From Vogesella aquatica (GTDB taxonomy: Bacteria > Pseudomonadota > Gammaproteobacteria > Burkholderiales > Chromobacteriaceae), in the NCBI RefSeq assembly GCF_028548455.1, contig NZ_JAQQLF010000013.1:62001-126000 (forward strand): a stretch of 64,000 nucleotides of DNA, written 5' to 3'. This document shows, in pieces, positions 46,814-55,881 of this stretch. The notes beneath the pieces were generated by a model. The model was given only the letters and a program-made list of their open reading frames with translations. It ran no database searches and had not been told where the DNA came from. Each line of letters begins with the position of its first letter. Within the stretch, counting starts at the first letter, position 1. Position numbers and translations under genes: made by a program.

Positions 46814-48568
46814 CTAAGCCTGGCCAAACTGCAATGCGGCCAACCTGGCGTACAGCGGCGAGCTTTGCAGCAGCGCTTCGTGACGGCCCTCGGCCACAAT
46901 GCGCCCACCCTCCAGCACGATGATGCGGTCTGCCTGCTTGACGGTGGCCAGGCGGTGGGCAATCACCAGCGTGGTGCGCCCGGCAGCGGCGTGCTCCAGC
47001 GCCTGCTGCACCAGCTGTTCCGACTCGGCGTCCAGCGCACTGGTGGCTTCGTCCAGCAGCAGCACAGGCGGGTTTTTCAGAATGGCGCGGGCAATGGCAA
47101 TGCGCTGGCGCTGGCCGCCAGACAGGCGCACGCCGCGCTCGCCCAGAAAGCTGTGGTAGCCCTCGGGCAGCTTTTCGATGAAATCGTGCGCGGCGGCGGC
47201 ACGGGCGGCGGCGATGACCTCGTCGTCGCTGGCGTCGGGGCGGCCGTAACGGATGTTCTCCAGCGCGCTGGCGGCAAAGATCACCGTGTCCTGCAGCACA
47301 ATGCCGATGTGGCGGCGCAACGCGGCCGGGTCCAGCTGGTCGATGGCGACACCGTTGAGGCGGATGCGGCCAACTTGCGGGTCGTAAAAACGCAGCAGCA
47401 ACTGGAACAGCGTGGTCTTGCCGGCGCCGGACGGCCCCACCAGCGCCACGTGCTCGCCCGGGCGCACCTGCAGGCTCAGCCCCTGTAGCGACGGCTGGCC
47501 GGGGCGCGACGGGTAGGCAAAGGTGACATTATCCAGCTGCAGGCCCTCGCCTTCTGGCGGCAGCCACTGCGGCTGCGCGGGCGGCTGCACTGGCGAGCGC
47601 TGCGCCAGCAAGGCCAGCAGGCGCTCGGTGGCTCCGGCCGCGCGTTGCAGGTCGCCCCACACCTCGGCCACCGCACCGATGGCACCGGCGGTCACCACCG
47701 CGTACAGGATGAACTGTGCCAGCTGGCCGCTGCTCATCTGCCCGGCCAGCACGGCGTGCGCGCCCAGCCACAGTACAAACACGATGGCACCGAACACCAG
47801 CAAGATCACCAGGGCGGTAAGCTGGCTACGCGCCACGATGCGCGCCAGCGCGGTATCAAAGCTGCGCGTCACCGAGGCATCAAAGCGTGCCACTTCGTGC
47901 CCTTCCTGCGCAAACGCCTGCACCGTCTGCACGGCGTTCAGCGCCTCGCCCGCCATGGCGCTGGAATCGGCAATGCGGTCCTGGCTGGAACGCGACAGTG
48001 CGCGCACACGGCGGCCGTAGACCAGAATCGGTACGATGACCAAGAGCAGTGTCAGCAGGATGTAACCCGTCAGGCTAGGGCTGGTCACCGCCAGCATCAC
48101 CAGGCCACCCAGCATCAACAGCACATTGCGCAGGCCCATCGACAGGCTGGTGCCCACCACGGTTTGCACCAGCGTGGTGTCGGTGGTCAGCCGTGACAGC
48201 ACCTCGCCGGTTTGCAGGGTCTCGAAGTATTCCGGGCTCATGCCCACCACATGCCGGTACACCGCGCTACGCAAATCGGCCGTCACACGCTCGCCCAGCC
48301 ACGACACCAGATAAAAACGCAGCGCGGTAAACAGGGCCAGCACACTGGCCAGGCCAAACAGCGCCAGGAAATAGCCGTCCACCGCCTGGCGCTGGGTGAA
48401 GGCGTGGTCGATCAGGTAGCGAAACGCCACCGGCAGCAGCAACGTCGCCCCGGCGGCCACCAGCAACGACAGGCCCGCCAGCACAAAACGGCCACGATAA
48501 GGGCGCATGAAGGGCAGCAAACCGCCCAGCGGCGTAAATTTTTGCAGCAGGCTTGGTTTATTCACCAC
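46814..48568 (-). CDS. ABC exporter, fused membrane and ATPase domains (MsbA-like)
   Basis: About 584 residues. Six transmembrane helices lie in the first ~310 residues (PFMRPYRGRFVLAGLSLLVAAGATLLLPVAFRYLID; the EYFETLQTGEVLSRLTTDT coupling segment). The ATPase domain follows, with Walker A GPSGAGKTT, the Q-loop, signature LSGGQRQRIAIARA, Walker B VLLLDEATSALD and the switch His in IAHRLATV. It probably works as a homodimer exporting lipid or a hydrophobic compound. The start is uncertain: GTG at 48568 or 48565 has GGGG upstream and gives a normal N-terminus, while ATG 48601 or GTG 48613 would add an atypical extension. Confidence 0.9.
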   Translation of the reverse strand: MVNKPSLLQKFTPLGGLLPFMRPYRGRFVLAGLSLLVAAGATLLLPVAFRYLIDHAFTQRQAVDGYFLALFGLASVLALFTALRFYLVSWLGERVTADLRSAVYRHVVGMSPEYFETLQTGEVLSRLTTDTTLVQTVVGTSLSMGLRNVLLMLGGLVMLAVTSPSLTGYILLTLLLVIVPILVYGRRVRALSRSSQDRIADSSAMAGEALNAVQTVQAFAQEGHEVARFDASVTRSFDTALARIVARSQLTALVILLVFGAIVFVLWLGAHAVLAGQMSSGQLAQFILYAVVTAGAIGAVAEVWGDLQRAAGATERLLALLAQRSPVQPPAQPQWLPPEGEGLQLDNVTFAYPSRPGQPSLQGLSLQVRPGEHVALVGPSGAGKTTLFQLLLRFYDPQVGRIRLNGVAIDQLDPAALRRHIGIVLQDTVIFAASALENIRYGRPDASDDEVIAAARAAAAHDFIEKLPEGYHSFLGERGVRLSGGQRQRIAIARAILKNPPVLLLDEATSALDAESEQLVQQALEHAAAGRTTLVIAHRLATVKQADRIIVLEGGRIVAEGRHEALLQSSPLYARLAALQFGQA

Positions 48569-48815
48569 AGCACCCCGAAAACAGGAATAAAACCGGTACA
48601 TGGCCGCATACACCGGCTATTTCAAGAGCCGGGCAATGTCACAGCACCATCGCCGCACTGAACGGCATTTATTGCCAAAGCAGGCCAGCACGGCCACCAG
48701 GCCGCTGCGGCACGATGCCAAGATGAAGCTGGCAATGCACCGCCGCAGGCACAACAATACCCTTGAACACACCCGCCACCCGGGCCGGCAATATAACCAT
48801 AACGAGACAAGCCGC

Positions 48816-49787
48816 ATGCTGATCAACTGCGTGGCCTACCAGAACGGCCAGAAACTGGGCGATATCGCCAGCACCGACATACACGATTACCTGCGCCGGC
48901 CAGACTGTTTTGTGTGGGTAGCGCTGAAAGACCCGCTACCCAGCGAAATCAGCCAGCTGGCGCGCGAATTCGACCTGCACGAGCTGGCCGTGGAAGACGC
49001 GCAGCACGGCCACCAGCGGCCCAAGCTGGACGAATACGGCGACATGCTGTTCTGCGTGATGAAAACCCTGCAGCTGGATGACGAGGGCTACCTGAACGAG
49101 GGCGAGGTCGATGTATTTGTCGGCGCCAACTATGTGCTGTCCATCCGTAACGGCACACGCAAAGGCTTCCAGAACGTGCGCGACCGCTGCGAACGCGAGC
49201 CGCACCTGCTGCAGCATGGTGCCGGCTTTGTGTTCTACGCGCTGATGGACGCCGTGGTGGACCGCTACTTTTCGGTGATGCACCAGCTGGAAGACGAGCT
49301 GGAAGCGCTGGAAGAACGGCTGTTCTCGCGCAACGGCCAGGCGCGGCAAAACATACAAGACCTGTACGCGCTAAAGCGCAAGCTGGTGATGGTCAGCCAC
49401 GCACTGGTGCCGCTGCACGAAGCCACCGCGCGCCTGCACGGCGGGCGCGTGCCGCGGGTATGCGGCGGGCTGCAAGACTACTATCGCGACGTGGACGACC
49501 ACCTGGCGCGCATCATCCGCAATCTGGAGTCGCAACGCGACATGCTGGCTACCGCCATCCAGGTGAACCTGGCCATGATTTCGCTGGACGATTCCAGCGT
49601 CAGCAAGAAACTGGCCGCCTGGGCGGCATTGTTTGCCGTACCCACCATGATTGCCGGCATCTATGGCATGAACTTCGAACACATGCCGGAACTGAAATCG
49701 GTCACCGGCTACCCCACAACCCTGCTGATCATGGCCGTGCTCGATGGCGTGCTGTGGTGGCGCTTCAAGCAGTCTGGCTGGCTGTAA
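48816..49787 (+). CDS. corA: CorA-family magnesium/divalent cation transporter
   Basis: 323 residues. A cytoplasmic funnel domain (residues 1-~255, with the long helices around KRKLVMVSHALVPLHEATARLHG) is followed by two C-terminal transmembrane helices with the signature GMN in AGIYGMNFEHMPE. The family forms a homopentameric channel for Mg2+, Co2+ or Ni2+. The ATG at 48816 begins the family-like MLINCVAYQNGQKLGDI; upstream in-frame sequence lacks similarity. It is a single gene, divergent from the ABC exporter gene and convergent with the Crp-like gene, 12 bases away. Confidence 0.93.
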   Translation: MLINCVAYQNGQKLGDIASTDIHDYLRRPDCFVWVALKDPLPSEISQLAREFDLHELAVEDAQHGHQRPKLDEYGDMLFCVMKTLQLDDEGYLNEGEVDVFVGANYVLSIRNGTRKGFQNVRDRCEREPHLLQHGAGFVFYALMDAVVDRYFSVMHQLEDELEALEERLFSRNGQARQNIQDLYALKRKLVMVSHALVPLHEATARLHGGRVPRVCGGLQDYYRDVDDHLARIIRNLESQRDMLATAIQVNLAMISLDDSSVSKKLAAWAALFAVPTMIAGIYGMNFEHMPELKSVTGYPTTLLIMAVLDGVLWWRFKQSGWL

Positions 49788-49799
49788 CGGCTGGCCGCA

Positions 49800-50450
49800 T
49801 CACATGCCGCTGCGGGCAGCCAGCAAGGCAGCCTGCCGCACGCATACATAGCCGCGATGCGAACTGACGGCGCCGCATGCCACTAGCGCGCCGATCAGGC
49901 GGGCCACCACCTCGCGGCTGCTACCCAAATGATTGGCCATGACCTGCTGCGTCATGCTCACCCGCCCATCCGCACCGGCATGCAGCAACAACAGGTTCGC
50001 CAGCCGCTGGCCCAGCGTGCAGGCGTGCATTTCTTCCAGCATGGCCATCAGGCGGAACACCAGCACGGATAGAGTCCGCACGGTGAGGTCCTGCATGACC
50101 GGTTCCAGCGCGAACAGGCTGCGGAATACCGGCCCGGGTATGAAGGCAATCTCGGCCGCCTCCTCCACCGCCACCCAGGCCGGGTAACGCACATCATTGA
50201 ACAGGCTGTTGAGGGCAAACACGCAGGTTTCACCGGGGCGGATGAAGTACTGAGTGGCCTCGTGCCCGGCAGGCGTCAGCGTGTAGACGCGTAAGCAGCC
50301 GGACAGCACCACATAGGCGCCGGAAATGTTTTGTCCCTTGCCCAGCAAGGGCGCCGGTGACACTTCGTGCCGCTGCAGCGAGCACTGTCGCAGCAAGGCC
50401 TGGCTGCGGGCACCCAGCAAGCTGAACGGCGGGTAATCGGTCAGGGTCAC
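49800..50450 (-). CDS. Crp/Fnr-family transcriptional regulator
   Basis: 216 residues. A cyclic-nucleotide-binding-like beta domain (about 25-125; PAPLLGKGQNISGAYVVLSGCLRVYTLTPAG, RPGETCVFALNSLF) and dimer helix are followed by a Crp-type HTH (RVSMTQQVMANHLGSSREVVARLIGALVACGAV). Four-cysteine FNR cluster ligands are not evident, so it is not a canonical FNR. Its ATG overlaps the stop of the upstream di-heme peroxidase gene (ATGA); the regulator is therefore co-transcribed with, and likely controls, that gene. Confidence 0.88.
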   Translation of the reverse strand: MTLTDYPPFSLLGARSQALLRQCSLQRHEVSPAPLLGKGQNISGAYVVLSGCLRVYTLTPAGHEATQYFIRPGETCVFALNSLFNDVRYPAWVAVEEAAEIAFIPGPVFRSLFALEPVMQDLTVRTLSVLVFRLMAMLEEMHACTLGQRLANLLLLHAGADGRVSMTQQVMANHLGSSREVVARLIGALVACGAVSSHRGYVCVRQAALLAARSGM

Positions 50451-51745
50451 GATGCTCCCTTCTGCAAGGCCGCTGCGCGCGGCGTGGCGGCAACACGTAG
50501 CGCATCGCTGCTGAGCGCCTGCAAAAAGGCCACCAGGTCGGCCACCTGCCGGTCGGTCAACGGGCTGCGATCCTCACTGTACAGGGTGGCATCGTCCCCC
50601 AGCCAGCTTTGCAGCCCGCCACTGCGCCCCAATTGGGCAGTGGCCATGATGCGGACCACCTCTTCCAGACGGTCTATCGACCCGTTGTGCAGCCAGGGGC
50701 CGGTGAGCGCCACGTTACGCAAGGACGGCACACGCCACGTGCCACGCTGGCCGGCATCGTCAAACAGACGATAGCGTTGCTCGTACACGCTAGGGTTGGC
50801 CGGAAACAGGCGGCGCGGCCCCCCGCTACCGCCCAGCCCGGCAGCACTGAAGTTGGGCCCGTTGTGACACAGCACGCAATTGAGTGTGTCGAACAGGGTC
50901 ATGCCGCGGCGTTGCGCAGCGTCCAGCGCCTGGCGCTCACCGCGCACATAGCGGTCGTACGGGCTGTCGGCGGTAATCAGCGTGCGCTCGTAGGCTGCCA
51001 GCGCCAGCGCCATCCGCTCGAAACTGATGCCGGCATCGCCAAAAGCAGCAGCAAAGCCGCCGGCATAGCCGGGCAGCTGCCGGATGCGCGCCTCAGCGGC
51101 AGCTGCAGTGGGCAGGCCCATTTCCAGCGGGTTGAGGATAGGCCCCTTGGCCTGTTCTTCCAGCGAGGCGGCCCGCCCATCCCAGAACAACTGTTGCTGG
51201 AATGCGGCATTCCATACGGTGGGGGTATTGCGCGACCCTTGCTGCCCGCGGATGCCCACGGCGATAACGCGGCCATCGCCCCCCGCCTTCCGTGTCAGGG
51301 CATGGCAGGTGGCACAGGACTGCGTACCATCCGCCGACAACTGTGTTTCGTTAAACAGGCGGCGCCCCAGCGCCACCTTGGCCGGGCTGCCAGGGTTGGC
51401 CGCAGGCTGGGGGGCCTGCAACGGCAGTGCCTGCCAGACATAGCGGCGCGACACGGCCGCAGCAAAGGCGTCGCCGCCCTGTGGTGGTGCCAGCCCCAGC
51501 GCAGAAAACTGCAACCAGGGCCGGGTCATGGTGTCGGGGTACTGGATAATGGCTGCCGCAATCAGCATTTTGATAGCAAACGCCAACACGCCCACCCCCA
51601 GCGTTCCGCCCAGCAGCCACTTGCCCTCCACCGCCAGGCCGGCGAACGGGCCCAGCTCGAGAAAAACCAGCAAAACCAGTATCAGGCCAGCCAGTACACT
51701 GGCGCTGATACCCACGCAGAACACATCGAACATACCGCTGCTCAT
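50447..51745 (-). CDS. Membrane-anchored di-heme cytochrome c peroxidase (MauG/CcpA family)
   Basis: 432 residues. Two N-terminal transmembrane helices (about 9-35 and 43-68) precede a di-heme peroxidase domain with c-heme sites CATCH (144-148) and CVLCH (290-294). Other blocks are VGIRGQQGSRNTPTVWNAAF, LFWDGRAASLEEQAKGP and TWRVPSLRNVALTGPWLHNGS. It would reduce peroxide, or oxidise a partner, at the periplasmic face. Classical CcpA enzymes are soluble with a cleaved signal, so the double-helix anchor is unusual. The co-encoded Crp-type regulator and the upstream DUF4242 gene suggest a small redox unit. Confidence 0.9.
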   Translation of the reverse strand: MSSGMFDVFCVGISASVLAGLILVLLVFLELGPFAGLAVEGKWLLGGTLGVGVLAFAIKMLIAAAIIQYPDTMTRPWLQFSALGLAPPQGGDAFAAAVSRRYVWQALPLQAPQPAANPGSPAKVALGRRLFNETQLSADGTQSCATCHALTRKAGGDGRVIAVGIRGQQGSRNTPTVWNAAFQQQLFWDGRAASLEEQAKGPILNPLEMGLPTAAAAEARIRQLPGYAGGFAAAFGDAGISFERMALALAAYERTLITADSPYDRYVRGERQALDAAQRRGMTLFDTLNCVLCHNGPNFSAAGLGGSGGPRRLFPANPSVYEQRYRLFDDAGQRGTWRVPSLRNVALTGPWLHNGSIDRLEEVVRIMATAQLGRSGGLQSWLGDDATLYSEDRSPLTDRQVADLVAFLQALSSDALRVAATPRAAALQKGAS

Positions 51746-51794
51746 GCTGCCCTCCTGCGGGCAGCAGCCTGCCTGCGCTGCTGCCCGGACATGG

Positions 51795-52103
51795 TTACTC
51801 CGCCCTGCTCAGTGCCAGAAAGGTATCCGCCGGCGTGGCGGTGCTGACTTCTACGATCTCGTCAAAATCCAGCCCCACCCGGCGGTGTGCCCGCCGCACT
51901 GCTTCGGCGTCGGCAGCCATCGAGAAACAGAAAGCGCGTCCGTCCTGGTAGCTGAGATGGGTACGCAGCGGCACTACCCCTTCCTGCAGGCAGGCTGCCA
52001 CGTAGTGGCGGTAAAATGCGGCAAAATCGGCGGCGTCCAGACCGACAGGGAAAGTCCCGCTGCGCTGGTCGTGGGTATCCATGAAAAAACGCAATGCTTG
52101 CAT
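51795..52103 (-). CDS. DUF4242 (nickel-binding SCO4226-like) small protein
   Basis: 102 residues. A ferredoxin-like DUF4242 protein, with the N-terminal LRFFMDTHD, a central VPLRTHLSYQDGRAFCFSMAADAEAVRRAHRRVGLDFDEIVEV and conserved His/Asp/Cys typical of the group, whose founding member binds nickel. Role unknown. The ATG at 52103 has GGAG about 9 bases upstream. It is the first gene of a minus-strand run, 49 bases before the di-heme peroxidase gene, and probably in the same operon. Confidence 0.78.
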   Translation of the reverse strand: MQALRFFMDTHDQRSGTFPVGLDAADFAAFYRHYVAACLQEGVVPLRTHLSYQDGRAFCFSMAADAEAVRRAHRRVGLDFDEIVEVSTATPADTFLALSRAE

Positions 52104-52199
52104 GATGCTGGCTCCGTAGCACGACACATGTCGTATGCAGCAGGCTAGCGGGCAGCGGCGGGCAAATCTGTAGCATTGGTTACAGAAGCGGCCAATGCG

Positions 52200-52229
52200 A
52201 AAAGCCCGTGTCTTTCGACACGGGCTTTT
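52200..52229 (-). terminator. Terminator of tRNA-Tyr
   Basis: A twelve-base stem (52201-52212 with 52217-52228) has a TTTC loop and ends in TTTT on the minus strand, eight bases past the tRNA 3' end. Confidence 0.88.
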
Positions 52230-52237
52230 CAGTATTC

Positions 52238-52322
52238 TGGTGGCGGGGGAAGGATTCGAACCTTCGAAGGCAGAACCGTCAGATTTACAGTCTGATCCCT
52301 TTGACCGCTCGGGAACCCCGCC
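52238..52322 (-). tRNA. tRNA-Tyr (GUA)
   Basis: 85 nucleotides including an encoded 3' CCA. The acceptor stem GGCGGGG/CCCCGCC, anticodon loop CTGTAAA (anticodon GTA), a long class II variable arm and the T arm GAAGG-TTCGAAT-CCTTC are all readable on the minus strand. Confidence 0.97.
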
Positions 52323-52336
52323 AGAACAGGAGGCGA

Positions 52337-52365
52337 ATTATGTCAACGCGCCCACCCTGCGTCAA
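52337..52365 (-). promoter_or_regulatory. Sigma-70 promoter of tRNA-Tyr
   Basis: On the minus strand TTGACG (52360-52365), a 17-base spacer and CATAAT (52337-52342) lie 14 bases upstream of the tRNA. Confidence 0.8.
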
Positions 52366-52485
52366 GCCCCTGTTTGCTATTTTTTGCATTTTTTTCGATA
52401 AGCAGAAACAGGCCATTATTTATCAAATGCTTGCCAAAGACATAGCGGCATCCATTACATGAGGCAGCATTGCCCGGGGCGCCAC

Positions 52486-53382
52486 TTAATCCCAATAACC
52501 CGGCGCGGCATACACCTCGCGCAGGTGCTCGATAAACAAACGCACCCTGCCCGGCAGAAACTTGCGCTGCGCCACCACGGCGTACACCGGGTAATCCGGC
52601 GAGGAAAAACGATCCAGCACGGTCACCAGGCGGCCTTCGGTAATATCGTCTTTTACTTCCCACATCGAGCGCCAGGTCAGCCCCAGCCCCTGCAGCGCCC
52701 AATCGTGCAGCACGGCGCCGTCGTTACACTCCAGCGCACCGCGCACTTTCAGGTTCACCAGCTCGCCGCCTACTTTGAACGTCCAGCCGCGGCTCTGGCT
52801 TTCACCCAGCGACAGGCAATCGTGCTGCTCCAGGTCGGCCAGCACCTTGGGCGTGCCACGCTGCGCCAGGTAGGCCGGCGCCGCCACCACCACGCGGCGG
52901 TTTTCGGCCAGCCGCACGGCAATCAGGCTGGAGTCGGCCAGGTCGGAGATGCGGATGGCGCAGTCGATGCGGTCGCGCACCAGGTCGGTCAGCCGGTCGG
53001 ACAAGTCCAGCGTAATGCGGATATCGGGGTGCTGCCGCAAAAAGCTGGCCACGTGCGGCGCCACATGGCGGCGGCCAAAGCCTGCCGGTGCCGATAGCCG
53101 CAGGTGCCCGCGCGCGCGCGCGTTACCGCTGGCTACGGCAGACTCGGCTTCGGCCAGGTCACCCAGAATGCGCAGGCAATCCTCGTAAAAGGCCGAGCCC
53201 TCTTGGGTCAGCGAAATACTGCGTGTGGTACGCACCAGCAGCTTGACCCCCAGACGGTTTTCCAGCGCATCCAGCCGGCGGCCAATAATGGCTGGCACCA
53301 CATCCTCCTGCCGGGCGGCCGCAGAAAGGCTGCCCAGATTCACCACTGAAACAAAGGTTTCCAGCTGCTTTAGCGCGCTCAT
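52486..53382 (-). CDS. LysR-family transcriptional regulator
   Basis: 298 residues. HTH at about 15-65 (GSLSAAARQEDVVPAIIGRRLDALENRLGVKLLVRTTRSISLTQEG), then the CrgA/AaeR-type substrate-binding domain (GHLRLSAPAGFGRRHVAPHVASFLRQHPDIRITLDLSDRLTDLVRDRIDCAIRIS). The recognition-helix variant VVPAIIGRR is characteristic of a betaproteobacterial subgroup. It is divergent from glcB across 133 bases and may regulate it. The effector is unknown. Confidence 0.93.
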   Translation of the reverse strand: MSALKQLETFVSVVNLGSLSAAARQEDVVPAIIGRRLDALENRLGVKLLVRTTRSISLTQEGSAFYEDCLRILGDLAEAESAVASGNARARGHLRLSAPAGFGRRHVAPHVASFLRQHPDIRITLDLSDRLTDLVRDRIDCAIRISDLADSSLIAVRLAENRRVVVAAPAYLAQRGTPKVLADLEQHDCLSLGESQSRGWTFKVGGELVNLKVRGALECNDGAVLHDWALQGLGLTWRSMWEVKDDITEGRLVTVLDRFSSPDYPVYAVVAQRKFLPGRVRLFIEHLREVYAAPGYWD

Positions 53383-53515
53383 TAGTACACCAAAAGTAAA
53401 AAATGTTATGGCATTTTAGCGCTTTGCGCAGCGCAGCAACATGGCTACACTGATGCCATCAACACTTATTCCAAACCCATGCGCAGCCGCGCAACACGAC
53501 AATAGAGAGCCTTCC

Positions 53516-55678
53516 ATGACTGCACGTATCCAGAAGCATCGCCTCGCCGTTGCGGCCAACCTTCACGACTTTATCGAACAGGAAGCCCTGCCCGGCACCG
53601 GCATGGCTAGCGAAGCCTTCTGGCTGGGCTTCGATGCGCTGGTCCATACCCTGGCGCCGAAAAACCGCGCCCTGCTGGCCGAACGCGACCGCCTGCAGAC
53701 CGAAATCGACCAATGGCACCGCCAGCAGCCTGGCCCGATTGCCGACATGGCCGCTTACAAGGCTTTCCTGTCCAGCATTGGCTACCTGACACCGATACCA
53801 GCCGATAGCCGCATCGACACCAGCCATATCGACACCGAGTTGGCCGAACAAGCCGGCCCGCAGCTGGTGGTGCCGGTGATGAACGCCCGCTACGCGCTGA
53901 ACGCGGCCAACGCGCGCTGGGGCAGCCTGTACGATGCACTGTACGGCACCGACGCCATCAGCGAAGACGATGGTGCCACCCGCACTGGCGCCTATAACCC
54001 GGCGCGCGGCGGCAAGGTCATTGCCTTTGGCCGTGCCTTCCTGGACCAGGCTGCCGTACTGGAAACCGGCTCGCACAGCCAGGCTAGCGCATACCGCGTG
54101 AACAATGGCCAGCTGGAAGTCGTGTTGCAGAACGGTAGCAGCACCGGCCTGAAGCAGCCGGCACAATTCATCGGCTACAACGGCGATGCGGCCGCCCCCA
54201 CTGCCGTACTGCTGAAAAACAACGGCCTGCATTTTGAAATCCAGATCGACAAGAGCAGCGCCATCGGCGCCCAGGACGGCGCAGGCGTGAAAGACATCGT
54301 GATGGAAGCGGCCATCAGCACCATCATGGACTGTGAAGACTCGGTTGCCGCCGTAGATGCCGACGACAAGGTAGTGGTGTACCGCAACTGGCTGGGCCTG
54401 ATGCTGGGCACGCTGACCGAAGACGTGGCCAAGGGCGGCAAAACCTTTACCCGCCGCATGAACGCCGACCGCCAGTACACCGCCGCCGCCGGTGGCAGCC
54501 TGACCTTGCACGGCCGCAGCCTGCTGTTCATCCGTAACGTGGGCCACCTGATGAGTAACCCGGCCATTATCGACGGCGAAGGCCGCGAGATTCCGGAAGG
54601 CATCATGGACGCCGTAGTCACCACGCTGATCGCGCTGCACGACCAGCAACGCCGCGGCAACTCGCGCACCGGCTCCATTTATATCGTGAAGCCGAAAATG
54701 CACGGCCCGGCCGAAGTGGCGTTTGCCAACGAGCTGTTTGGCGCGGTGGAAAACCTGCTGGGCCTGCCGCAATACACGGTGAAGCTGGGCATCATGGACG
54801 AAGAGCGCCGCACCAGCGTGAACCTGGCTGGCTGCATTGCCGCCGCCCGCCACCGCGTGGCCTTCATCAACACCGGCTTCCTGGACCGCACCGGCGACGA
54901 GATGCATACCTCGATGGAAGCCGGCCCGATGATCCGCAAGGGCGACATGAAAACCAGCAGCTGGATCCAGGCTTACGAGCGCAACAATGTGCAAGTGGGT
55001 CTGGCCAGCGGCCTGCGCGGCCGCGCCCAGATCGGCAAGGGCATGTGGGCCATGCCGGACCTGATGGCCGAGATGCTGAAACAGAAGATCGGCCACCCGA
55101 AAGCCGGTGCCAACACCGCCTGGGTGCCGTCCCCTACCGCCGCCGTGCTGCACGCGCTGCACTACCACCAGGTAAATGTGCAAGAAGTACAGAAAGGCAT
55201 GGAGGCACAGCCGGCCGAAGACCTGCAGGACGCGCTGCTCACCATCCCCGTTGCGGCCAACCCTGACTGGAGCGCCGCCGACATCCAGCAGGAGCTGGAC
55301 AATAACGCGCAAGGCATCCTGGGTTACGTGGTGCGCTGGATCGACCAGGGCGTGGGCTGCTCCAAGGTACCGGACATCCACAACGTGGGCCTGATGGAAG
55401 ACCGCGCCACGCTGCGTATTTCCAGCCAGCACATCGCCAACTGGCTGCGCCACGGCATCGTCACCGAAGCGCAGGTCACCGAGACACTACAGCGCATGGC
55501 CGCGGTGGTGGACCAGCAAAATGCCGGCGACGCGGCTTACCAGCATATGGCCGGCCGCTTCGACAGCTCGGTCGCGTTCAAGGCGGCGTGCGACCTGGTG
55601 TTCAAGGGCTGCGCCCAGCCATCCGGTTACACCGAGCCACTGCTGCACGCCTGGCGCCTGGTGGCAAAAGCCCAGTAA
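53516..55678 (+). CDS. glcB: Malate synthase G
   Basis: 720 residues, the long G isoform. Condenses glyoxylate with acetyl-CoA to malate, the second step of the glyoxylate shunt and of glycolate use. Recognisable parts are [29 protein letters not shown], the substrate arginine region [44 protein letters not shown] and the C-terminal [35 protein letters not shown]. The ATG at 53516 begins the family-like [16 protein letters not shown] precedes it. No isocitrate lyase or glycolate oxidase gene is adjacent. Two TGCGGCCAAC words lie within. Confidence 0.97.
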   Translation: MTARIQKHRLAVAANLHDFIEQEALPGTGMASEAFWLGFDALVHTLAPKNRALLAERDRLQTEIDQWHRQQPGPIADMAAYKAFLSSIGYLTPIPADSRIDTSHIDTELAEQAGPQLVVPVMNARYALNAANARWGSLYDALYGTDAISEDDGATRTGAYNPARGGKVIAFGRAFLDQAAVLETGSHSQASAYRVNNGQLEVVLQNGSSTGLKQPAQFIGYNGDAAAPTAVLLKNNGLHFEIQIDKSSAIGAQDGAGVKDIVMEAAISTIMDCEDSVAAVDADDKVVVYRNWLGLMLGTLTEDVAKGGKTFTRRMNADRQYTAAAGGSLTLHGRSLLFIRNVGHLMSNPAIIDGEGREIPEGIMDAVVTTLIALHDQQRRGNSRTGSIYIVKPKMHGPAEVAFANELFGAVENLLGLPQYTVKLGIMDEERRTSVNLAGCIAAARHRVAFINTGFLDRTGDEMHTSMEAGPMIRKGDMKTSSWIQAYERNNVQVGLASGLRGRAQIGKGMWAMPDLMAEMLKQKIGHPKAGANTAWVPSPTAAVLHALHYHQVNVQEVQKGMEAQPAEDLQDALLTIPVAANPDWSAADIQQELDNNAQGILGYVVRWIDQGVGCSKVPDIHNVGLMEDRATLRISSQHIANWLRHGIVTEAQVTETLQRMAAVVDQQNAGDAAYQHMAGRFDSSVAFKAACDLVFKGCAQPSGYTEPLLHAWRLVAKAQ

Positions 55679-55760
55679 CAGCACGCAACTCAAAACAGAC
55701 AGCAGCATCAGCTTGCAGCATTTGCTTTCAAATGACAGCAGGCTGGCTGTCTATCCACCA

Positions 55761-55787
55761 GCGACGCTATTTTGCGTCGCTTTTTTA
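55761..55787 (+). terminator. Terminator after glcB
   Basis: The arms GCGACGC (55761-55767) and GCGTCGC (55774-55780) enclose loop TATTTT and are followed by six T. Confidence 0.9.
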
Positions 55788-55881
55788 TTGAATTTTGCCG
55801 ATATCTAGCACACAAAAGCCGCATTCCTATGCCAGAATCCTATCTGCACCAGCCAATCTATCTATTCGACAGGACTGCAGC

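Noticed and set aside
53459-55453. 664-codon open frame on the minus strand opposite glcB
   Set aside because: Shadow of the malate synthase G gene, which has all its motifs. The antisense protein is low-complexity in composition and matches nothing I recognise.
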